Source: an uncultured Draconibacterium sp.
GTDB taxonomy: Bacteria > Bacteroidota > Bacteroidia > Bacteroidales > Prolixibacteraceae
Assembly: GCF_963675585.1 (NCBI RefSeq)
Contig: NZ_OY776414.1
Location: forward strand, 2,769,001-2,833,000
Direction of reading: 5' to 3'
DNA length: 64,000 nt
The first letter of the stretch is position 1. Every line of letters begins with the position of its first letter. Both the position numbers and the translations under genes were made by a program. Shown piece by piece: positions 43,266-52,524 of the stretch. A model generated the notes under the pieces. It made no database searches. It was not told the DNA's origin and worked only from the letters and a program-made list of their open reading frames with translations.

Positions 43266-45674
43266 TCACTCATCACGCAAGGCTTCTACCGGATTACGAG
43301 TGGCAGCTTTCCAACTCTGAAACGACACAGTAAGCAGGGCTATTCCCACAGCCAAAATACCGGCCAAAACAAAAATCCACCAGCTCAACGACACTTTATA
43401 GACAAAGTTCTCGAGCCATTTATTCATGGCAAACCAGGCAAACGGACAAGCCAATACAAAAGCCAAAACAACCCACTTTATAAAATCGCGGTTTAACATC
43501 TGCACAATTTCTCTTACGCGTGCACCATTTACTTTTCGCACACCAATTTCTTTTGTGCGTTGTTGGGTAACAATAAGTGCGAGCCCAAACAAGCCCATTG
43601 AGCAGATAAACAAGGCAATAAATGTAAAAATCGACAAAAGCCTGGCCTGCAACAATTCGGCTTTATATACTTTTTGATACATCGATCCCACCGATTCGTA
43701 CTGAAAAGGATATTCAGGGAAAAGTGAAGTCCAAACCGTTTTCATATCAGCCAGAGCTTCCAACTTTTTACCTGGCTCAAACGCCACAATAAAATTAATC
43801 AGCCACAACTTATCGCGCTTAAAAAGCACCAATGGTTCCACTTCTTTTTTAAGGCTCGAAAGATGAAAATCTTTTACCACTCCAATAATTTTTCCACGTG
43901 GCAATTTTATTCCCGAAGCTTCAAGTTGCTCAAAATTCAGCTTAAATACTTTTCCAATAATATCATCGGCATTCGAATAATTTAATCGTTTCATGGCCGC
44001 TTCATTAATAATGTACTCTGCCGATCCTTCGTTGTCGAGGTTATTTTCGGTAAAGTTTGTTCCGCTTAAAAACGACAAATTAAACAGTGATGCAAATGAA
44101 TAGTCGCACGGAAAAACCCCGATTCGTTCGTATTGCTCGTTTTGTTCGTCGGGAGTGTATCCTTCCAATTCAAATGCGAACATATCATTTGCCTCACCGC
44201 CAGGTGGTTCCATCATGGCCGAAACCGATTGAATGCTGTTGTATTTTAACAACTCCTCTTTCAGAATTTCAAATTTCTGTTGAAGACTGGCATGCACCGA
44301 TTCAAAAACGATTATGTTGTCTTCCCCGGCTCCCATTCCACTTTTAAATGCAAAATTGGTTTGCCGGCTAATTACAATTACCGAAATAATTAGTGCAATG
44401 GAAAAAGCGTACTGAAAAACAAGAATCCCCCGGTTTATTCCACCTTGGTTTTGTTTTGTATTTGAATTGTTTCGTCCGCTTTTCATCGCCGAAAAAACAG
44501 GTTTAAGTACCGGCAGCATTCCAAAACTTACACTAAAAAGTATAAATACCGTTACAACTATAAAAACCAAAGCCAGATTACCCGCCAGCAAATTTAATTG
44601 ATACCCGCGCTGAATGATTGTATTAACAGGCGGAACAACGATTAGAGCAAGCAGCAAGGTTGCCATTGCTATAATAAATCCTTCCGTAAAAAAGTAGCGA
44701 ATAATTTGCCGTTTTGATGAACCCAGTAATTTATTTATAAATAAATACTTGGCACTAAAACCTGCCATCCCGATATTCAGGTTGGCATAATTACTAATGG
44801 AAATCAAGAGTAAAATTAAAGCGGCAATGGCCAGCACATAAATGTTTCGGATATTTCCGTTTGCTTCAATTTCTCTTAGTTTATTCGAATGTAAATGTAT
44901 GTCGGTTAATTTTTGCAGATAAACCTGGGTATCCATCTCTTCGGTTTCGGTATCAGTTCTTTCAAGCAGAAAATTGCGAATTCCGGTTTTAACGTTTTCA
45001 GGATTTGCATTCTCGGCCAACTCCAAATAAGTCCAGGCCCAACCGTATTCAAAATGATCTTTTACCGGTGTAGCAATAAAATCGGGATGAAAATGGCTGT
45101 TGGATGGAAAATCCTCCATCACTCCGTTTATGGTGAAATTTTGCTCCTCGCCATAAAACTGCCCCGTGGGTATTGTTAGAATTTTTCCTATCGGATTTTC
45201 AGTTCCAAACACTTTTGCTGCAAAACTTCCGGATACTACCATCGAAGCCGGATTTTCGAGTATTGTTTCTTTGTCACCAACACTAAGTTCTGCTTCGAAA
45301 AACTGAAAAAAGGTACTGTCGCATTCAAAAGCCTCGTTAATAGAATAAAAGCGGTTGTTGTATTTCATCACACCTCCACTTACGGGGCGGAGTCTGACAA
45401 AATTGGTGACCTCCGGAATTTGTTCCTTTAATTCAGATACATATCCTGGATTTATGAGCCGTGCAAAATGTTTGCCACCCAAAAAATCAGGATCCGTAAT
45501 GGAGTAACGGTAAATGTTATCTGCATTTTTATGGTAGGCATCGTAACTTAATTCATTTTCCAGAAATAGTGCGATAAATAAAATACCAACCAACGCGAGG
45601 CTTAAGCCAATTACTTTTACCAAATGAAGAAAAGGTCGTTTGATTAAATTCCGGACAACAACTTTTACAATCAT
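43266..45674 (-). CDS. MacB/FtsX-type ABC permease 1
   Basis: 802-residue permease with two FtsX halves. Membrane segments near 20-39, 278-300, 330-350, 370-393 and 418-438, then 680-702, 730-750 and 768-788, with periplasmic MacB_PCD-like domains at about 45-270 and 440-670. The second half has the coupling motif RTKEIGVRKVNGARVREIV; the first-half copy is diverged (LFINKLLGSSKRQI). It ends NPVEALRDE, while the neighbours end in RYE. Last gene of the array, 10 bp after the esterase gene, so it is co-transcribed with the esterase and the ATPase. Mechanotransmission-type efflux or lipoprotein handling is inferred. Confidence 0.9.
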   Translation of the reverse strand: MIVKVVVRNLIKRPFLHLVKVIGLSLALVGILFIALFLENELSYDAYHKNADNIYRYSITDPDFLGGKHFARLINPGYVSELKEQIPEVTNFVRLRPVSGGVMKYNNRFYSINEAFECDSTFFQFFEAELSVGDKETILENPASMVVSGSFAAKVFGTENPIGKILTIPTGQFYGEEQNFTINGVMEDFPSNSHFHPDFIATPVKDHFEYGWAWTYLELAENANPENVKTGIRNFLLERTDTETEEMDTQVYLQKLTDIHLHSNKLREIEANGNIRNIYVLAIAALILLLISISNYANLNIGMAGFSAKYLFINKLLGSSKRQIIRYFFTEGFIIAMATLLLALIVVPPVNTIIQRGYQLNLLAGNLALVFIVVTVFILFSVSFGMLPVLKPVFSAMKSGRNNSNTKQNQGGINRGILVFQYAFSIALIISVIVISRQTNFAFKSGMGAGEDNIIVFESVHASLQQKFEILKEELLKYNSIQSVSAMMEPPGGEANDMFAFELEGYTPDEQNEQYERIGVFPCDYSFASLFNLSFLSGTNFTENNLDNEGSAEYIINEAAMKRLNYSNADDIIGKVFKLNFEQLEASGIKLPRGKIIGVVKDFHLSSLKKEVEPLVLFKRDKLWLINFIVAFEPGKKLEALADMKTVWTSLFPEYPFQYESVGSMYQKVYKAELLQARLLSIFTFIALFICSMGLFGLALIVTQQRTKEIGVRKVNGARVREIVQMLNRDFIKWVVLAFVLACPFAWFAMNKWLENFVYKVSLSWWIFVLAGILAVGIALLTVSFQSWKAATRNPVEALRDE

Positions 45675-45684
45675 ATTTTTTCTT

Positions 45685-46602
45685 TTAATCCTCTATAAAA
45701 TCCATATCTTTTAGCCAGTTAATCAGACTGTTTTGCCAGGTTGCCACGCTTTTTCCCCGTCCAATCCCGGAATCGAAACCATGCGATCCTTTGGCGTAAA
45801 TATGCAATTCGGCAGGTACTTTTCTTTCGAGCAAGGCCGTGTAAAGCTGAATGCATTTATCGGGTGGCGTAACATCGTCTTGTGCACCATTAACCAAAAA
45901 CATGGGCGGAACTTTTTGTTTGTGTTTTACAGTGTGGTAAATGGCATTGTTTATACCCGGATAAATGGGAGCCACAAAATCGGGTTCGGTTCTTTCATCA
46001 AAATCAGCATATTCAGGCAGCTGGCTTTCGAAAATAGCTAACCCGGCGTAAAGTGCCAGTGCTCCTCCGGCAGAAAAACCGCTTATTCCAATTTTGTTTT
46101 TGTCGATGTTTAGTTTTTCCGACTGGGTACGCAAAATATGAATGGCTTGTTTTGCATCGGCATAAACTTCGGGATTATACACCTCGCGTTCGAGCGTAAA
46201 ACCTTCTGCATCGGCATTAAAAGTACGGTATTTTAACACCAGTGAGGTAATTCCGCGTTCTGCCAGCCAAAGTGCAAAATCAGCTCCTTCACGGTCGAAC
46301 CAAACATCGCGAAAACCACCACCCGGACAAATTACGATGGCCACTCCGTTTGCGATGTCCTTCTTTGCTTTGTACAAAGTATAAGTCGGTTCCGAAACCT
46401 GGCTAAACACTCGGTTCTTTTGCGAAAGAGAGCTTTCATTTACCTGCTCTTCTCTTACTTTTTCCTGCTCATATTGTATTGGATTGTTGGGGATTCCCTT
46501 TTCCCAAAGCAGGTGTTCCTTTGCTTTTTGAGCATTTACGGAACTGGATACAACGGTTAGAAAAAAAACAAGTACGAAGCCGATTTTGAGCAAGTAGTTC
46601 AT
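45685..46602 (-). CDS. Exported alpha/beta hydrolase (acetyl-esterase/BD-FAE-like)
   Basis: 305 residues with a cleavable signal peptide (VSSSVNAQ). Oxyanion loop CPGGGFRDV (about 92-100), nucleophile elbow GFSAGG (Ser177), acid in NGAQDDVTPP and His in KGSHGFDSGIG. This is the pattern of Bacteroidota carbohydrate esterases and xylan-esterase-like proteins that remove acetyl or feruloyl groups. Its place between an ABC ATPase (27-bp gap) and a permease (10-bp gap) is unexpected for such an enzyme and ties it to the same transcript. Confidence 0.9.
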   Translation of the reverse strand: MNYLLKIGFVLVFFLTVVSSSVNAQKAKEHLLWEKGIPNNPIQYEQEKVREEQVNESSLSQKNRVFSQVSEPTYTLYKAKKDIANGVAIVICPGGGFRDVWFDREGADFALWLAERGITSLVLKYRTFNADAEGFTLEREVYNPEVYADAKQAIHILRTQSEKLNIDKNKIGISGFSAGGALALYAGLAIFESQLPEYADFDERTEPDFVAPIYPGINNAIYHTVKHKQKVPPMFLVNGAQDDVTPPDKCIQLYTALLERKVPAELHIYAKGSHGFDSGIGRGKSVATWQNSLINWLKDMDFIED

Positions 46603-46629
46603 AACAAGATAATTTTTAGTTGCCGAAAA

Positions 46630-47298
46630 TTAATTTTCTTCTTTTACATATCCATCTTTTAATGTAATAATCCGGTTTCCGTATTGTGCATTTTCTTTCG
46701 AATGAGTCACCTGGATGATGGTCATTCCCTCATCGTTTAATTTTTTCAGGAGTTTCATAATCATTTCGCCTTGCTCGCTGTGCAAATTACCGGTTGGCTC
46801 GTCGGCAAGCAGCAATTTAGGACTACCAACAATGGCTCTGGCAATGGCAACCAATTGTTGTTGACCACCCGAAAGCTGGCTCGGAAACAGGTCCTTTTTA
46901 GCCACCATATTAAAGCGATCCAGCATGTCGGCAACCATAGCTTTTCGTTCTTTGCTTTTTACGCCTCTGTACACCAAGGGAGTTTCAATGTTTTCGTACA
47001 CATTCATTTCGTCGATCAGGTGAAAGGCCTGAAAAATAAAGCCAATGTGACTGCGGTGGTACTGCACCTTTTGTTTTTCCTTAAGTTTATTGGCTGGCTG
47101 ATCAAGGAACAAATATTCTCCTTCACTGGGTTCGTCCAAAAAACCAATAATATTCAATAGAGTTGATTTTCCGGCTCCACTCGGCCCCATAATCGAAACA
47201 AATTCTCCTTGCTCAATATCGAGGTTTACTCCTTTAAGCACAAATGTCCGCTGAAATTTTGCGTCGTAATACTTGTCAATGTTTTTTAATTGTATCAT
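46630..47298 (-). CDS. ABC transporter ATPase (MacB/LolD type)
   Basis: The only ATPase gene in the permease array. 222 residues with all nucleotide-binding motifs: Walker A GPSGAGKS (38-45), Q-loop Gln90, signature LSGGQQQ (142-148), Walker B LLLADEP (162-168) and H-loop His199. Family members power FtsX-type permeases that move or extract substrates at the periplasmic face. It probably serves several or all seven permeases. It is preceded by a 366-bp gap with a TGTAAA-N5-TTTACA site and a long hairpin, so it likely has its own promoter. Confidence 0.95.
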   Translation of the reverse strand: MIQLKNIDKYYDAKFQRTFVLKGVNLDIEQGEFVSIMGPSGAGKSTLLNIIGFLDEPSEGEYLFLDQPANKLKEKQKVQYHRSHIGFIFQAFHLIDEMNVYENIETPLVYRGVKSKERKAMVADMLDRFNMVAKKDLFPSQLSGGQQQLVAIARAIVGSPKLLLADEPTGNLHSEQGEMIMKLLKKLNDEGMTIIQVTHSKENAQYGNRIITLKDGYVKEEN

Positions 47299-47353
47299 AG
47301 TTGTTTAAACTTTTAATTGTCTGAATCAGGAATCGCACATTGGGTTCAGATAA

Positions 47354-47400
47354 AGTAAGGGTTTCACCTCCCTTAGCAGGAAAGTGAAACCGTTTTACTT
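47354..47400. terminator. Long hairpin between permease 2 and the ATPase
   Basis: GGTTTCACCTCCCT pairs with AGGAAAGTGAAACC (two G-T pairs) around TAGC, extended by outer AAGTAA/TTACTT arms. The flanking tracts are not strong U runs, so it may be a terminator, an attenuator or an RNA-processing structure. Confidence 0.5.
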
Positions 47401-47585
47401 ACGTCAAATTAATTATGAACTAAACTATTTTCTAATTTTCTTCTGAACCCAAAAAGCGCTTAACATATCACTTTTCGTTTCAATTGTTTCAGGCTTAAAA
47501 TTCTGCTGCTTTTATTACCAAATCCGATGCCTTTTTTACAAGTTGCAGAAATTCAAGCAACTAACTTTTCGAACAAGTAAAACAG

Positions 47586-47602
47586 TGTAAATATTTTTTA
47601 CA
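47586..47602. promoter_or_regulatory. TGTAAA-N5-TTTACA site upstream of the ATPase gene
   Basis: A perfect 6-bp inverted repeat with a 5-bp spacer, the same as at 62766-62782. About 285 bp before the ATPase start. Confidence 0.5.
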
Positions 47603-47664
47603 GGTATGCATAAATATTTGTCAACCCTAACTTTAACACCTCTTTTGATTCAGCGAACTTTGGT

Positions 47665-50070
47665 TTACTCGTAACGCAAACTTTCCACCGGATTTTTAGT
47701 TGCTGCGCTCCACGATTGATATGATACCGTTAACAATGCAATACCCAAAGTGACCACACCGGCTGTAACAAAAATCCACCAGCTTAATGCAGTTTTGTAG
47801 GCAAAACTTTCGAGCCAGGTGCGCATGGCAAAATAAGCAAGCGGAGTAGCCAAAACAAAAGCAACCGCAACCCATTTTACAAAGTCTTTGTTTAACAGAG
47901 CCACTATTTCGGCAATTGTTGCACCATTCACTTTTCGTACACCAATTTCTTTCACTTTTCGGTTTACCGTATGCGAAACCAGCGCATACAATCCCAAACA
48001 GGCAATAAATATGGCCAATAAGGCACTTAAACCAGCCAGTTCGCCCAGTTGTTTATACGAAATATATTGCCTGTTAAAAAAAGCATCGAGAAAAAAGAAA
48101 TCGGCCTGAGCGCCCGGATAATGTTTCTCCCAAATTTGTTTGGTAGTACTTAGTAACTCCGGAACATTTGAGGTATTCACAAGTGCCGGGTAATACCCGA
48201 ATTCATGCGGATGTCTGAACTGATAAATGTATGGTTCGAGTTCTTTTTGAAGCGATTCGTGATGAAAATTCTTTGCCACACCAACAATTTCAACCTCGCG
48301 GTTACCGATATTGATTTTTTCGCCAATGGCATCTGCAGGAGATTCGAAACCCAGGATCTCTGCCGATTTTTCGTTGATGATAACAGACTGTGTTTCGTTT
48401 GCCATTACCGTATAAAAATTACGGCCGGCAACTATGGGAACCTGATAGGTTTCGAAGTAATTTTCGTCGGAAAAAGAGATATTAAACCGGGTATTCATTT
48501 GTTTGCCTCTGAAGTTTACCACTACATTGTTGTACTTGTTGGTCTGCCCGGGAATATTCATGGTTGCCGTCACTTTTTCGATGTATGGCGATTGCAACAG
48601 CTCTTCGCGAAAAGCGCAAAATTCGTGGTAACGCCGGTCGCCGGAGGTATTATTTGTTGCCGGTCCGCGCATAACCAAAACCTGGCTGGCATTCATTCCC
48701 AGATTGCTTTTTTCAAGAAAACTGATTTGTTTAAAAATTAATGTGGTGGAGCCAATTAAAACAATGGCCAACATAAACTGAAAAACGGTTAACCCGTAAC
48801 GCAGTGATCCAAAACTTTTGGTGTTGCTTATTTTGTTGCTCAGCAACTGAAGCGGAGTTACCGACGATTGCAGCAAGGCCGAAACAGTTCCTGTAAAAAG
48901 AATACCGGCCACAAGAATAGCGGCCAACATCAACCAAAATCCGGTAGATGTAAAGAATAAGTTAGAAATATTATTGTTTATGTACGAAGTAAAAAATGGG
49001 AAGGCCAAAAGAATAAGGATTATTGATAAAATGACTGCAAGCAGATTTATGGCGAGCAGTTCGGTAAAAAAAAGTTTTACGATGGAAAGAGTATTTGCAC
49101 CGTTCAGTTTTCGAATGCCATTTGCTTTTGCACGTTCGAATGATAAAGCAGTTGAGATATTAATGTTGTTGGTCCAGGCAATAAAAATTACAAAAAAGGC
49201 AATTATAATCAGCAAATTCACCTTTGTGAGATTCCCCTGCGGAGTGAACTCGCCTTCAAAATCTGATGTTAAATAGATATCGGTGACAGGCAAAATTGAG
49301 TATGCTGCTTCAAATCCGTCTTTCCCGTTATTTACAATGTATTTGTCTGCCAAATTGCTTAATAAATTAAGAATAGCCGTTTCGGTTGCTGCAGGAATTT
49401 TTCTGAAATAAGTGGCAACAAACAAGGAGTTCCAGTTTCCTTCGCGATTCACGCCATAATCTTCGAGCGTACTAAAACTCACCACAAAATCGTAGTGCAA
49501 ATGCGTGTTCTGAGGCAAAGTCTCAAAAACAGCGGTTACAGTAAACGGAATCCCTTCGTTTAACTTTATAACATTGCCAACAGCTTCATTTTCGCCAAAA
49601 TATATTTTAGCTACTTTTTCAGAAATAGCAACCGAGTATTTATTCTCAAGGGCAGTTGTGGCATCGCCGTGTATCAATTTGTTCTGAAAAACATTTAAAA
49701 AGGCGCTGTCGGCCCAAAGCACATCCTGAAAATAGAGTTGAACATTTTCGGTATACATGTAGCACGACTCGTAAAATGCGCGGCAACTGGCAGCGATCAG
49801 ATCCGACTCGGTTTGTAAAGCCTGATTTAATGCTGAATGCGAACGACAGCTGTTTGTAAGTTGATTTCCGTCTTTGCTCGCCTGATAGTTTACGCGGTAC
49901 AAATTATCAGCCTGCGGATAAAACGAATCGTAACTTTTTTCGTATTGAACATACATCCAAAGCATGGCAAAAGTTGCTATACCCACCGATAAGCCAATAA
50001 TATTTATGGCAAAAAAGCGCTTGTGTTTTACAAAGTTTCTAAAAATTTGGTTCAGATAGTGTTGAAACAT
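47665..50070 (-). CDS. MacB/FtsX-type ABC permease 2
   Basis: 801-residue permease with the two-half layout of its neighbours: membrane anchor at about 20-40, core helices about 285-440 and a C-terminal FtsX block from about 680. Coupling motifs are ANGIRKLNGANTLSIV in the first half and VKEIGVRKVNGATIAEIV in the second. The C-terminus reads NPVESLRYE, with Ser where most copies have Ala. Between them, periplasmic regions hold signatures such as YAVSEKVAKIYFGENEAVGN and IVGVAKNFHHESLQKELEPYIY. It is 50 bp downstream of permease 3 and followed by the regulatory gap. Confidence 0.9.
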   Translation of the reverse strand: MFQHYLNQIFRNFVKHKRFFAINIIGLSVGIATFAMLWMYVQYEKSYDSFYPQADNLYRVNYQASKDGNQLTNSCRSHSALNQALQTESDLIAASCRAFYESCYMYTENVQLYFQDVLWADSAFLNVFQNKLIHGDATTALENKYSVAISEKVAKIYFGENEAVGNVIKLNEGIPFTVTAVFETLPQNTHLHYDFVVSFSTLEDYGVNREGNWNSLFVATYFRKIPAATETAILNLLSNLADKYIVNNGKDGFEAAYSILPVTDIYLTSDFEGEFTPQGNLTKVNLLIIIAFFVIFIAWTNNINISTALSFERAKANGIRKLNGANTLSIVKLFFTELLAINLLAVILSIILILLAFPFFTSYINNNISNLFFTSTGFWLMLAAILVAGILFTGTVSALLQSSVTPLQLLSNKISNTKSFGSLRYGLTVFQFMLAIVLIGSTTLIFKQISFLEKSNLGMNASQVLVMRGPATNNTSGDRRYHEFCAFREELLQSPYIEKVTATMNIPGQTNKYNNVVVNFRGKQMNTRFNISFSDENYFETYQVPIVAGRNFYTVMANETQSVIINEKSAEILGFESPADAIGEKINIGNREVEIVGVAKNFHHESLQKELEPYIYQFRHPHEFGYYPALVNTSNVPELLSTTKQIWEKHYPGAQADFFFLDAFFNRQYISYKQLGELAGLSALLAIFIACLGLYALVSHTVNRKVKEIGVRKVNGATIAEIVALLNKDFVKWVAVAFVLATPLAYFAMRTWLESFAYKTALSWWIFVTAGVVTLGIALLTVSYQSWSAATKNPVESLRYE

Positions 50071-50119
50071 TTTAAAGGTTTTTCTGTGATTTATTTTTGT
50101 ATCGACGATTCTTTCAAGT

Positions 50120-52501
50120 TTATTCGTATCGTAAAGCTTCTACCGGATTTTTAGTAGCCGCTTTCCACGATTGGAATGAAACCGTTAACAAAGCAATTGC
50201 CAAAGCCAAAACACCGGCCATTGCAAATAACCACCAGCTAAGTTCTGTTTTATAGGCAAAATTTTCGAGCCACTTTTTCATGGCATACCAGCCAATTGGC
50301 GTTGCTATTACAAAAGCAATAACAACCCATTTAATAAAAGCCATATTCAACAAGCCCAATATTTCTGAAATAGTGGCTCCATTCACTTTTCGAATACCAA
50401 TTTCTTTGGTGCGTTGCTGCGAAATAAACAAAGCCAGTGCACTAATACCGATCATACTTATTACAATTCCGATTACTGAAAAAAGAAAAAGAATACGGCT
50501 TAAAATGGTCTCGGCTTTATACTGATTTGCCAGTTTATCGTTCAGAAAAAAGTAATCCAATTCCTGACCCGGGTAATATTCATTCCAGGTTCTTTTAATT
50601 GCATCCATGCCGGCTAGCAAATTGTTGATTCGAACATGCGTAAAACGTGCTCGGTTGTTCGATTCATCCAGCCAGAACGCATAATCGCCAATGCCTTCAT
50701 GCGCCGAGGTGTAATTAAAGTCTTCGGCAACTCCAATAAAATTAATTCGTGTTTGTCCGGGGCTCAGCGCTTGCGCTTCCTGGTAGGCCTGCAAATTCTC
50801 CATACTCCCGTGCTTTTCCATCAAACGTTTGTAGAGGTGATTATTTATTACCATTCCCCTGATTGTGTCTGCATCGGTTTGTATCCAGTTTTGTATGAGA
50901 TTAATTTTCATGGTTTTCAGAAAATCATAATTGGCAAAAACAAACTCTGCCGTACCTTCAATTCCTAATCCTTCGAGTTGCATGCCTTGAGCCGGGTAAC
51001 CAAAATGTTGTGCGGTCATTCCTACTGTAACCACCTGACTTTGTTTTTGCAGTTCCCGCGCAAATACTGAGGGATCTTTCGAAAGGTCTTTTAATTGCAA
51101 AACAACCACTCCGTCTTTCTCAAAACCAAGAGGCCTGTTTAATACAAAGTCGATTTGTTTGTTTACCAAAAAAGTTCCCGCCATGAGAATTACCACAATG
51201 GCCACCTGCCCTACCAGCAGGATTTTGAGGATATAATTGCCCGAGTAGTTGCTCTTTCCTGCCAGAATATCGATGGTTGAACTTGATCCTAACAGAAATA
51301 CGACAACAAACAATGCCGTTAAAAGTAAACAAATAGACAGAACAGCCAGAATGCTTAAATAAACCACAGGCTCGGTGTAATAAATATCGAACTCAATCTC
51401 AAAAAAACGATTCACAAAAGGCTTAAAAGCCTCGATAGCAAGCAACGAAATTCCCACAGCAAACAAACACAAAAACAGCACTTCGGCCAAAACCTGTCGG
51501 ATTATCTGACTTTGATTTGCACCAATCGACTTTTTTAATCCCAGTTCTTTTGAACGTTTTATCAATTTGGCAATGGTCAGGTTGGTAAAATTCAATAAGG
51601 AAACCAAAAGAATTACAAATGAAATAACAACAAACAAGCCGATGTTTATTTTGCTGGAACTCTCACGCAACTCGAAGCGGTAATCCGATTTTAAATGAAT
51701 GTCGCCCATCGGAAACAGATCGAAACCATAATCCTGCGGTCCTCTTGTTTGTTTTAGGCTGCTCGCATCGTAGTAAGCCAGTACTTTACCGGCAACCGCC
51801 TCCCGAGAAGTACCTTTTTTAAGTTTGAAGTAGTTATAAGTCCACTGAATTTTTCTGGTATCAAGAGACTCAAAACGTTCTTGTAAACCACCTTTTTGCG
51901 ATAGTAAAAGTTCGTATTTAAAATGAGTTTTGGGATGTACATTTTTCACAATTCCTCTCACCTCATAATCGCCCAGATCGCGGGTATATTGAAGCGCTTC
52001 AATTGTTATAATTTGTCCTACAGGATTCAGATTCCCGTAATGTTTTTGTGCAAAATCTTCCGAAATAAAAACGGTGTTTGGCTTTTCAATCTCCGACAAA
52101 TGACCAACACTTGTTTCAAGCTCAAACATTTCAAAAAAGGCTTTGTCCACCGACATAATGTTCTTTTGCTGTATGGAGTTTTCGCCCAATTTGATTGTAC
52201 CCTCATCGCAGTGCGTGAATTGGGTTGCCAGTTCAACTTCCGGAATTTCAGCCGAAGCGGTATGTACAATTCCAAGACTGCGCGCCCAGCTTGCGTTGTC
52301 GAGTCCGCCGGGAACCGAAGTTACCCTATAAATATTTTCATGATCAGAAATGTGTTTATCGAAACTCTTTTCGTTTGAAACGTAGAGGAACAAAACGAGA
52401 AATGAAGTAATTCCAATTACCAACCCGAATACATTAATAGCAGAAAAGACCTTTTCTTTTAGCAAACGCCGGATGGTAATTTTCAGATTGTACAGAAACA
52501 T
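50120..52501 (-). CDS. MacB/FtsX-type ABC permease 3
   Basis: 793 residues. N-terminal helix about 20-40 (VFGLVIGITSFLVLFLYV), first periplasmic domain, core helices about 275-430 (LFVVISFVILLVSLLNFTNLTI), second periplasmic domain, and C-terminal FtsX block. First coupling motif SKELGLKKSIGANQSQII, second TKEIGIRKVNGATISEIL. Ends NPVEALRYE. Spacing of 49 bp to permease 2 and 23 bp from permease 4 implies one transcript. Its periplasmic domains are dissimilar to those of the neighbours, as expected if paralogues diverged in substrate or partner contacts. Confidence 0.9.
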   Translation of the reverse strand: MFLYNLKITIRRLLKEKVFSAINVFGLVIGITSFLVLFLYVSNEKSFDKHISDHENIYRVTSVPGGLDNASWARSLGIVHTASAEIPEVELATQFTHCDEGTIKLGENSIQQKNIMSVDKAFFEMFELETSVGHLSEIEKPNTVFISEDFAQKHYGNLNPVGQIITIEALQYTRDLGDYEVRGIVKNVHPKTHFKYELLLSQKGGLQERFESLDTRKIQWTYNYFKLKKGTSREAVAGKVLAYYDASSLKQTRGPQDYGFDLFPMGDIHLKSDYRFELRESSSKINIGLFVVISFVILLVSLLNFTNLTIAKLIKRSKELGLKKSIGANQSQIIRQVLAEVLFLCLFAVGISLLAIEAFKPFVNRFFEIEFDIYYTEPVVYLSILAVLSICLLLTALFVVVFLLGSSSTIDILAGKSNYSGNYILKILLVGQVAIVVILMAGTFLVNKQIDFVLNRPLGFEKDGVVVLQLKDLSKDPSVFARELQKQSQVVTVGMTAQHFGYPAQGMQLEGLGIEGTAEFVFANYDFLKTMKINLIQNWIQTDADTIRGMVINNHLYKRLMEKHGSMENLQAYQEAQALSPGQTRINFIGVAEDFNYTSAHEGIGDYAFWLDESNNRARFTHVRINNLLAGMDAIKRTWNEYYPGQELDYFFLNDKLANQYKAETILSRILFLFSVIGIVISMIGISALALFISQQRTKEIGIRKVNGATISEILGLLNMAFIKWVVIAFVIATPIGWYAMKKWLENFAYKTELSWWLFAMAGVLALAIALLTVSFQSWKAATKNPVEALRYE

Positions 52502-52524
52502 AATTTTGTTTTTTAATTAGACGT

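Larger units (their letters stand above)
47299..47664. other. Regulatory gap upstream of the ATPase gene
   Basis: 366 bp within an otherwise tight array. It contains a long hairpin (47354-47400) and an inverted repeat TGTAAA-N5-TTTACA (47586-47602). A clear sigma54 -24/-12 pair was not found; AGGCAT-N5-TTGGT on the minus strand downstream of the site is only a weak match. Confidence 0.5.

Noticed and set aside
48205-48741. 178-codon open frame antisense to permease 2
   Set aside because: Longest of the shadow frames, but it overlaps a well-supported permease and has no start context, motif or signal.
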